Assembly (NCBI GenBank): GCA_011947345.1
Contig: JAAVTG010000943.1
Span: forward strand, 1-37,892
Direction: 5' to 3'
Source of the DNA: Phytophthora quininea
Taxonomy: Eukaryota > Oomycota > Peronosporomycetes > Peronosporales > Peronosporaceae
DNA length: 37,892 nucleotides
Shown: positions 31,447 to 37,892 of the stretch, one piece after another
Position numbering within the stretch: position 1 is the stretch's first letter
How the letters are laid out: each line of letters opens with the position of its first letter
Program-made: the position numbers and the translations under genes
The notes under the pieces: model-generated
Seen by the model: only the letters and a program-made list of their open reading frames with translations
Databases searched by the model: none
What the model was told of the DNA's origin: nothing

Positions 31447-34400
31447 TCATAGTGTGCGCACGACGTACTCCTTCTTGGCGTTGCGCGCGGCGGTCACGAC
31501 GCCGGCCGCCGCCTTGCCCAGCAGCTCGCCCGTCTTGGCCGCCAGCTTCTCGGCAGGCGTGAGCTCCAGCGCTTCGCGCAGCAACGGTGCGCGGTCTTTA
31601 ATGAAGGCAGACCGGAGCTGCTGGGCAATTGTGAGTCTCGGTCGCTCGCGTTCGAGTTGCAACTCTCTGAGTCGCTGCATCTCCTGCTCGCGGTCGCGGA
31701 GCTGCTTTCGACGGGCTTGCCCTCGTCGCTTCAAGACGGCGACTCCTTTCTTGGAGAGAATACGTTGAGCTGCTGATGCTAACGCACTGTGCTCGTGCAA
31801 GGCGGAGAGGAACGCGTCGACGTCTGCATGCCACTTGGTCAGTTGCGCCTTGCTCAATACGGCGTCGGGTGTTTGCAGCACTTTGGCCAACGAGTTGAAC
31901 TCGTCGAGCTTTGCACTAACGAAAGCCACGCGCTTCAATGCCAACTTGTACGCCTTGACGATCAGCGGCCACTCGATGCGGTAGAACGGCACGCTCAGCA
32001 GGTCGGCGCCTGACACCATCATCGCCATCGTCGTCGAGCTTTTGCCTTTACTTCGCCACTCAATGTCCACCCAAGCCTCAATGGCTGAGTCTTGGCCTGC
32101 TACTGATCGTCTTGTGTATCCTCGCTTCAGCATTCTCGGTTCGGCCTTGTCGAGCGCCTCGAAGTCCTGCTCAAGATCGAGTACCAAACCGTAGTCGTGA
32201 TCGTCTTGCTGAGTGCAACCCATTCTGGTGCCTAGTCTCAACACGAGCTTCCTAGTACTGCCGCCGCCTTCAAGACACAGCACGGGATACGGCAGCATGC
32301 CTCCACCTTTGTCGGTCGAGAGACGTCTCCCACCGTCCATCATTTGCCCAAAAGCTTCAATGGTTGTCTCTTGGAGTTGCTGCACCATGGACAAAGTAAT
32401 CTCCGTGCGCTCTGCATCCACCAGCCGACCACCTTTGAGGAGTTTCCACTCTTCCAGCGTCTGCATGAACTGCCAGAGCTTACCGAGTCTTTCTTCCGCA
32501 ACACCAGGCTGTCGGAGGTTGCTGGTGCTTTCGCAGACGAATTCAAAGTACGCCAGCGCTCGACGGACTTTGTTTGACATATTAGGTTGCATTTGATCCC
32601 GCAGCTTCTTCTTGAGCGCGAGCTTTGCGGCTTTAGCTTCTTGGTGGGCTTGTAGTAGCAGTCGTTCGCGATCCTCGCGTTGCTCGGCAGCAACAATTGC
32701 GTAGTTCGTCATGGCGAAAATGTGCATGGCTGGAATGTGGGGTCGAATTTGAAGCTGGAACGGGTCTTGGTCAACGGCCTTGGGAAGTTTGAATGTAGCA
32801 GGCACTAGCTTAGTCCAAGGAGGCAACCCTCCATTATCGTCGCCGTCACTAGATATGATCAGTGGAGCGAGAGATCGCTCCTCAGGCGGTTTGAAGTGGA
32901 AATTCTGCTGAACAAAGTTGAAGATGAGCTGTGGCGTACTGCGAGGATGCAGAATTGCCAGTGCAAACAATAGGAACTCGCTGTTGTTGGTGCTGTCGTC
33001 GATACTCCTGCCCCTCTGGAGATTGTTTCACTCTTTTGCAAGTTGAAATCTTCCAACAGGAGTTCTCCGTTGACAATCCCGTTTGTTGTGTATGTCCCCT
33101 CTTCGATCTGCTCGTTGAGGTAGAAAAGACCACGCGTTGTTGGAAGTAGCAGGTGAAGAGGTCGGTTTGGGATCTCCGAGTTGGCGCGATAAAGCTCGTA
33201 GAGATATGAGATCGAGCTCCTGATGTCGACCCGCAAGGTGATTAACTAAAAACATATCCAACAGAATTGTTGTTAGGTATTCAGGCCAAATCAACCTGAA
33301 ACTTGTACAGGTCAAACCTTACTTGGCCAACAGGAAGACTTTTGATATGAAGCGTGACATATTTATTCGAGCTGCATCGTCAGGCAAGAATTAGTGCGGA
33401 TAATACCGAGACATAATAAATGCATGAACTACGCACATGGCTCGATGCACGCGAATCACTTGAACGTCTGGAAGAACGTTCGAGTAGAAGCTGGTCTCGT
33501 CTTCTCTTCCTTCACTGCGGTTAGATGAGGAGTCTGACCGTAGCTGATTGTTTCTCGGAAACAATGGGGGAATGATAATTTGCTTTTGTAAAGCCTTGTG
33601 TCGTGCACGACGGTCATCCTCCTCTTGAAGAATGGTTTTCGGCGTCTTGAGTCGCTGCGTTGCTTTGGCTGCATCAACTTCAAGGTACTTTTGCTAGAGA
33701 ATGAAAAGCACCCTGGGCAGCCCAGCGTCGTCTCCGTCTTTTGCAAACAAAGCATGACGACGACCCTCTTTCCTGCAAAATATTCTCTCCAGCTGTATAG
33801 CGACCTCGCGCTGCCATGGCTGCTTTCAGTCTCCTCTGCGTTTCTTGCTGACGTGCTTTCGCAGCACCTGACAACCCACTGTCTCCATTTAACGCTTCCA
33901 CCTCAGTGCGTTCCATGTCTTGTTCTTCATCACTCTCTTCAGAGACGTCGTCTTTCTTGATCACAACTTTATCCAGCGGGATCTTAGCCAACGCATTAAA
34001 AAGAAGATCGGGGACACTCGTTCGGCGTCGTTATGCTTCGCCATGGAATAGCCATGACACGCAGGATGCAAGTACGTCGCTTCCTGCTGGATATCACTTG
34101 TCTTTGTAGTCCTCCGCGAGAGATCAGCTTCCGTCGTGGCGCTTGAGACGGAGGGCATTGCGCATAGGAATAGGTCATGAACACGGGAGTGCTCGTCTCC
34201 GCACTCTTCTTGCTTGTATCAAACGCATATCCTGCCGCCGCAGGACTCCACCTCTGAGCATCCACCACGTCTCTCTCCAGTCTTCGTAACACCAACTCCT
34301 CTTCCATCCTCTCCTGCTGGTGCCATAAATCGCTGGTCTGCTTACTCTGCGTCAACCTCATGGCCTGGTCGTACAGATCCTTCAGCGCCTGCTTCCGCCG

Positions 34401-34511
34401 CTGCTGCTGCTGCTTCATTCGCTGTCGATCCCTTTCCTTCTTCTCCATTGGCGTGAGCTTATACGGCTTCTTGAGCGGCAGCGCCAGCATCGGAGCAACA
34501 GGTTGGTCCAT
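31447..34511 (-). CDS. Unrecognised coiled-coil protein (about 964 aa, 4 exons, two apparent 1-nt frame slips)
   Basis: Exons by my model: 33749-34511, 33437-33693, 33296-33371 and 31447-33245. The introns are 55, 65 and 50 nt with GT..AG ends. Two slips are needed: one extra base near 34026-34035, and one missing G in the run 33011-33014. With these the codon total closes exactly at 965 codons. The N-terminus (MDQPVAPMLALPLKKPYK) leads into a Lys/Gln/Arg-rich coiled coil (KKERDRQRMKQQQQRRKQAL) with DLWHQQERMEEELVLRRLE. The middle holds PDVQVIRVHRA, YVTLHIKSLPVGQ and RVDIRSSISYLYELYRA. The C-terminal half is helical (AWVDIEWRSKGKS, FYRIEWPLIVKAYKLALKR) and ends with basic helices. I do not recognise the family; a cytoskeletal or flagellar role is possible but not shown. 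It is head-to-head with EMC3. Confidence 0.65.
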
Positions 34512-34619
34512 TGGAAGGAGCTCTTCAACTAAAAATGGCTACATTTATAGTCGTGTATCGTAATGATACTGTCATTCTGGTATCGGCCACGTAAGTAAGA
34601 GGGGAGCTGCTTAGACACC
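34512..34619. promoter_or_regulatory. 108 bp divergent promoter, coiled-coil gene / EMC3
   Basis: The two ATGs are 108 bp apart. On the plus strand TCATTCT (34572-34578) fits the Inr consensus TCAYTYY, 42 bases before the EMC3 start; no FPR follows it. The minus side has no obvious core element. Confidence 0.45.
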
Positions 34620-35798
34620 ATGGTGGAGATCATCCTGGACCCGAGCATCCGCGACTGGGTGGTGCTGCCCATGGTCATCATCTTCGGCTGCTCGGCCATG
34701 GTGCGCCACTACGTGACGCTGCTGCTGAAGAACGAGAAAATGGCGACGGTGGAGCAGCTGCAGCCCATGTAAATGCCAGTCCCGTAAATACATTGATACA
34801 CAAAAATAATGATACTAACAGTCCCATATTATAGGAATACGGTGAAGCGGGCGCAGATCACGCGCGTCAACTCCAAGTTCATCACTCCAGATGCCTTCGC
34901 CATGCGCAAGGTGAAGAGGTTTTGGCTTTTGTAGTAAATTCTGGCGGATATTCTGACAATACGCTATTATTTTATGATCTTTTAGCATTACTTTACAGCG
35001 TCCCAGAAGAAGGACGGACTGAAGGGTGCGCTCCGTGAGAAGGTGAAGAGCGAGGCCATGAACCAGATGATGAACCCCAACAGCATGCTAGAGATGATGA
35101 AGGGCAATATGACCTTCATGGTGTCCAACTTTGTCATGATGGGGCTCATGAGCTACTTCTTCGGCGGCTTCGTGCTCGGTCTGTTACTCCATTAATAATG
35201 TTTTGTGTCCGGATACTTATATTTTTTTGCCTGTGCAGCCAAGGTGCCGTTCTCGCTGACGCAAAAGTTCAAGATGATGTTGCAGCGCGGCATTGAGCTC
35301 AAGTAGGGAGATATTTGGATATCTATTGCTGTGATACCAGCTCACCGTTTATTGCTGCAGCACGTTGGACGTGTCGTACGTGTCGTCGGTGTCCTGGTAC
35401 TTCCTCGTGAGCTTCGGCATGCGCGGCTTCCTTTCGCTCATCCTCGGCGAGCAGAGTGGTAAGGACTTGCAGTACTTTGTTCACCTTTACAGAAACGTAT
35501 CTAACTGTTATTGCTTCGTTCTAAAGCGAGCGACGATGCCAAGGCCATGCAGATGCAGATGGGTATGGGAGCTGGTCCGAACATGGCTTTTGACGCGCCC
35601 AAAGTGTACAAGCAGGAGCGTGTGAGTCTCCGTCTGCACAACCACGACTGGGCCCTTGAACATGCCGAGAAGAAGCTGCTGGGCGAGCCCATTCCAGAGA
35701 AAACCAATACAGCGACGGTCTCTCACTCGACTACTACTACCACCACCACCACGGAGAAACGTGCGTCCAAGTACACCAAGATCTCCAAGAGGAAGTAG
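34620..35798 (+). CDS. EMC3: ER membrane protein complex subunit 3 (6 exons, 283 aa)
   Basis: EMC3 is the core insertase subunit (Oxa1/YidC-like) of the ER membrane complex that inserts tail-anchored and polytopic proteins. Exons: 34620-34768, 34835-34910, 34986-35178, 35239-35302, 35361-35458 and 35527-35798. Every junction is GT..AG and total length is an exact codon multiple. Diagnostic sequence: [17 protein letters not shown] at the start (first TM), [27 protein letters not shown] (second TM), [41 protein letters not shown] (third TM) and the tail [18 protein letters not shown]. The Thr-run plus Lys-rich end ([13 protein letters not shown]) is cytosolic. Length is close to the usual ~260 aa. 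Confidence 0.95.
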
Positions 35799-35998
35799 CC
35801 GAGCAACTCCCAGGCAACTCGCACTTCAAATAGAAAAGCGACAAAAGTTGTTACTCCTACAAACGTCAAGAGGTTTTTAGTCTCGAGGTTTTTCATATCC
35901 CGGTGGTCATGTCAATGTGCCCACATTTGGATCCGACCCGTTGCTCACCGACGCCACTAGTGCTGCGTCATTTCCTGCTTCCCCCGCTACTCCCCACC

Positions 35999-36398
35999 AT
36001 GGACGTCATCCGCAAGTACCTCAAGTCCGACCTGCCGCGCTACCTCAAGGGGCTGCCGCTGCCGCACCTTCTCGGGCTTCCTCAAGCTCAAGCAGGACGA
36101 GTGGCTGTACCTGGCGCCGCTGTTCATCACCATCTTCGTGCTGGGGCTGACGCTGTTCGCCGGCAAGAGCACCTCCAAGCCCGGCCGCGTGAACCGCAAG
36201 GTCTCGCTGGAGAAGGACAAGGTCGTGGACTTTGTGCCGCTGCCGGACGTGGAGGACCTGATCGAGAAGAAGGGCAAATGCGCCGTGTGCCGCTGCTGGA
36301 AGTCCAAGAAGTTCCCGTTCTGCGACGGCGCCCACATGAAGCACAACAAGGAGACGGGCGACAACGTCGGCCCGCTCGTGCTGCAGGGCAAGCAGTAG
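35999..36398 (+). CDS. CDGSH iron-sulfur domain protein, CISD-like (about 132 aa, one apparent frame slip)
   Basis: ATG 35999 begins MDVIRKYLKSDLPRYLKGLP. Near 36055-36066 the frame slips by one extra base, after which it reads TFSGFLKLKQDEWLYLAPLF, a TM segment (LFITIFVLGLTLFAG), RVNRKVSLEKDKVVDF and the CDGSH box CRCWKSKKFPFCDGAHMKHN, ending at 36398. The C-x-C-x2-S-x3-P-x-C-D-G-A-H pattern binds a [2Fe-2S] cluster through three Cys and one His. One N-terminal membrane anchor plus one CDGSH box matches mitoNEET/Miner1 on the outer mitochondrial or ER membrane. The slip may be a sequencing error. A start downstream in the second frame is less likely because the first 20 residues fit well with what follows. 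Confidence 0.8.
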
Positions 36399-36561
36399 AG
36401 CCCTCAAAAGGCTGCTAACGGACAGCACTCCCTTGTATGTTTTTGTAGTGGCTGCTGGCTTTTAAGGCAATCGCCATTGCACTCTCTTGCTGCTGTGCTA
36501 TTTCGTTTGAGTCTGTTGTACGCAGGAAAGCAACCGCAGTCAAGTTGAAGCAAGCAGCGAG

Positions 36562-36826
36562 ATGGAGGATGCACCAACTGCTAGCAGGACAGCAGCATAC
36601 GGATCTACGACGACAACGGTCAACAACGCCATTGCTCGTGGCCTGGACGCCTTTGCTGGTTCTGGTTCCCCTGGTACGTGCAGCACGTTGTTTGGAATGG
36701 TGGTAGCAAGTATCTGACGTTTCCTGTTCTGCAGGTGCACCAAGTGAGCTGGTCAACACCTCCACTGTTAGGCGAATACTTCAGCGCGTTGCCGCCCAAG
36801 ATCGCCGCCGACACGTAGCATACTAA
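36562..36826 (+). CDS. Possible small two-exon gene (67 aa)
   Basis: ATG 36562 opens MEDAPTASRTAAYGS, then TTTTVNNAIARGLDAFAGSG. Donor GTACGT at 36674 and acceptor TTCTGCAG at 36734 define a 61-nt intron that closes phase. Exon 2 reads APSELVNTSTVRRILQRVAA and ends at TAA 36824-36826. Sequence and length are plausible, and the intron has good consensus at both ends, but no family is recognised and there is no independent support. Non-coding sequence is a fair alternative. Confidence 0.4.
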
Positions 36827-37560
36827 CCGGTTCGCTGACTTCCATCACACCATCGACTGCAGATTTGTCGCCATCGCTGATGACTCTTTCACCCCAGCCA
36901 TTCACTTTCTGTTAGCGGAGACTTGCCTTGCCATTGTCGTTCCCTCGGCAAGGCGTTCCGGGATGGGAATGGGTTGACCGCTCGCTGCACACGTGTCGAC
37001 AGTGTGAGCGTCACACAGTCAACACGCCAGCGCAGCGTCGTTCGGGCTGCTTCAAACATGGAGCAAGTGAGCAGCACGACGGAGCGATGCCATCGGCAAG
37101 TTCCTTCACTCACGCCTTCTAGACACACTGGGACAGATGACCCGGAGGCGCCACGCACGAGCGGCTCCTCTCTGGACTCGACTCGACGCACGTGCGTCGT
37201 AAAGCAGGACGCGGCGTCGTGTTGCGACTCGGGCGCTGCATGGCGAGTCTGGCAGTGCCAGAGTCCCTCTTGTCGAGCTCTTCGCCGCTGACAGACGCGG
37301 CGGTCCAGGGCCCAGCGCAGAGAGCAGCCATTTGGACGCGGCGTGCGCTCTTCATTTTCCCGCTCGCCGCCAGGAAGCCACGGGGCTGTAGCTGCAGAGT
37401 GTGGCGGCTTGCTTGTCCAGCAGTGTGAGGTGGTTTCCTCTGGTAACCAGGTGGACGTTTGGCTGTCTCGACGGTTGAATTTCGCTAGACGACGGCTGAC
37501 GTGAGCGGGACGTTACAGGTTGAAGCGCGGAGGACACTTTGAACGAGTGGACCGCAGAGC
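36827..37560. other. Intergenic region upstream of the last gene
   Basis: About 730 bp. Several short frames on both strands are present, with mixed codon use and no domain. No repeat or RNA gene is recognised. The region presumably holds the promoter of the gene starting at 37561; I found no clear Inr/FPR pair. Confidence 0.4.
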
Positions 37561-37892
37561 ATGGAGGTCCAACGCAAGAAGGTGACCGTGAGCGCGTCCT
37601 TCTTCCCGGTGGACGAAGGCCTGCTGCCCCACTTGAACATCTCGCAGGCGCAGCACGAGGAGCTGCGTCAGTTCGCGCTGCAGGCTGCTTTGGACACTGT
37701 CCGTGACGGACCTACGTGGGGACGCTCCAACGTCGAGCGAGCAGTGGCGGGAGGCTGGAAAGTGGTCTCCGCTCGACCGACGTCGTGCTTCCTCACCAAA
37801 CGGCAGGTCAAGAAGAGCGCCAAGCGGAAGGGAAGACCTCAGCTACAGAACGAGGACGGGTCGGACCCAGACGACAAGCAGGTCCCACCGCC
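37561..37892 (+). CDS. Start of a protein gene cut by the window end (110+ aa)
   Basis: The frame from ATG 37561 is open to the last base. It opens MEVQRKKVTVSASFFPVDEG, then LPHLNISQAQHEELRQFALQ, ERAVAGGWKVVSARPTSCFL, and a Lys-rich stretch (KKSAKRKGRPQ) before the edge. The arrangement (hydrophobic opening, helix, then VVSARPTS) is reminiscent of the large START-like protein families common in oomycetes, but the diagnostic part lies outside the window. Confidence 0.6.
   Translation, partial: MEVQRKKVTVSASFFPVDEGLLPHLNISQAQHEELRQFALQAALDTVRDGPTWGRSNVERAVAGGWKVVSARPTSCFLTKRQVKKSAKRKGRPQLQNEDGSDPDDKQVPP

Noticed and set aside
1..37892. CRISPR arrays, rRNA, tRNA or bacterial-type operons
   Set aside because: No regularly spaced repeats, no rRNA-like stretch and no cloverleaf with conserved A/B boxes was recognised. 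The genes are eukaryotic with spliceosomal introns.

Overview
The window looks like nuclear DNA of an oomycete, most likely Phytophthora or a close relative. The signs are GC-rich coding sequence, introns of roughly 50-110 nt with GT(R)AGT-type donors, short spacers between genes, core promoters of the oomycete Inr (TCATTCC-like) plus FPR (CAATT/CATTTT-like) kind a few tens of bases upstream of start codons, and eukaryotic genes (ATM, prohibitin, SDHB, EMC3, copine-type proteins). Species cannot be fixed from the sequence alone.

Left part (1-10.8 kb): a four-exon cyclic-nucleotide phosphodiesterase with an unusual string of GAF-like domains (352-4437); a decayed copy of a zinc-finger/F-box-like gene (4538-5762); and two copine-type (vWA) genes in opposite orientation (5830-7101 minus and 9516-10807 plus). 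The copine pair flanks a secreted purple acid phosphatase (7182-8750 minus). The two copine genes share an identical eight-exon pattern that includes 22-, 37- and 24-nt micro-exons.

Middle (10.9-15.2 kb): a near-perfect inverted duplication. Two ~1.9 kb arms surround a 450 bp unshared spacer. Each arm carries one copy of a gene for a 254-residue protein of unknown family together with its promoter. The left copy is open; the right copy has two 1-nt deletions.

Right part (15.4-37.9 kb): a polytopic membrane protein; a full-length ATM checkpoint kinase of about 10.5 kb (17128-27639 minus); and a compact run of housekeeping genes, several head-to-head with 108-179 bp between start codons. These are prohibitin / intact zinc-finger paralogue, SDHB / a 58-residue predicted mitochondrial membrane protein, and an unrecognised coiled-coil gene / EMC3. 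A CDGSH iron-sulfur protein, a possible 67-residue protein and the start of one more gene, cut by the window edge, follow.

One technical pattern matters for any reader. From about 13.3 kb to 33 kb many reading frames slip by one base at short homopolymers, nearly always as if one base were missing, and the right palindrome arm differs in length from the left only by deletions. This looks like homopolymer under-calling in that part of the assembly, so several frame-broken genes there (ATM, the membrane protein, the coiled-coil gene) are probably intact in the organism. The phosphodiesterase, copine, phosphatase, prohibitin, SDHB and EMC3 genes read cleanly once introns are removed.

Exon joins were worked out by hand from splice consensus, phase and expected family sequence. 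They should be treated as models.
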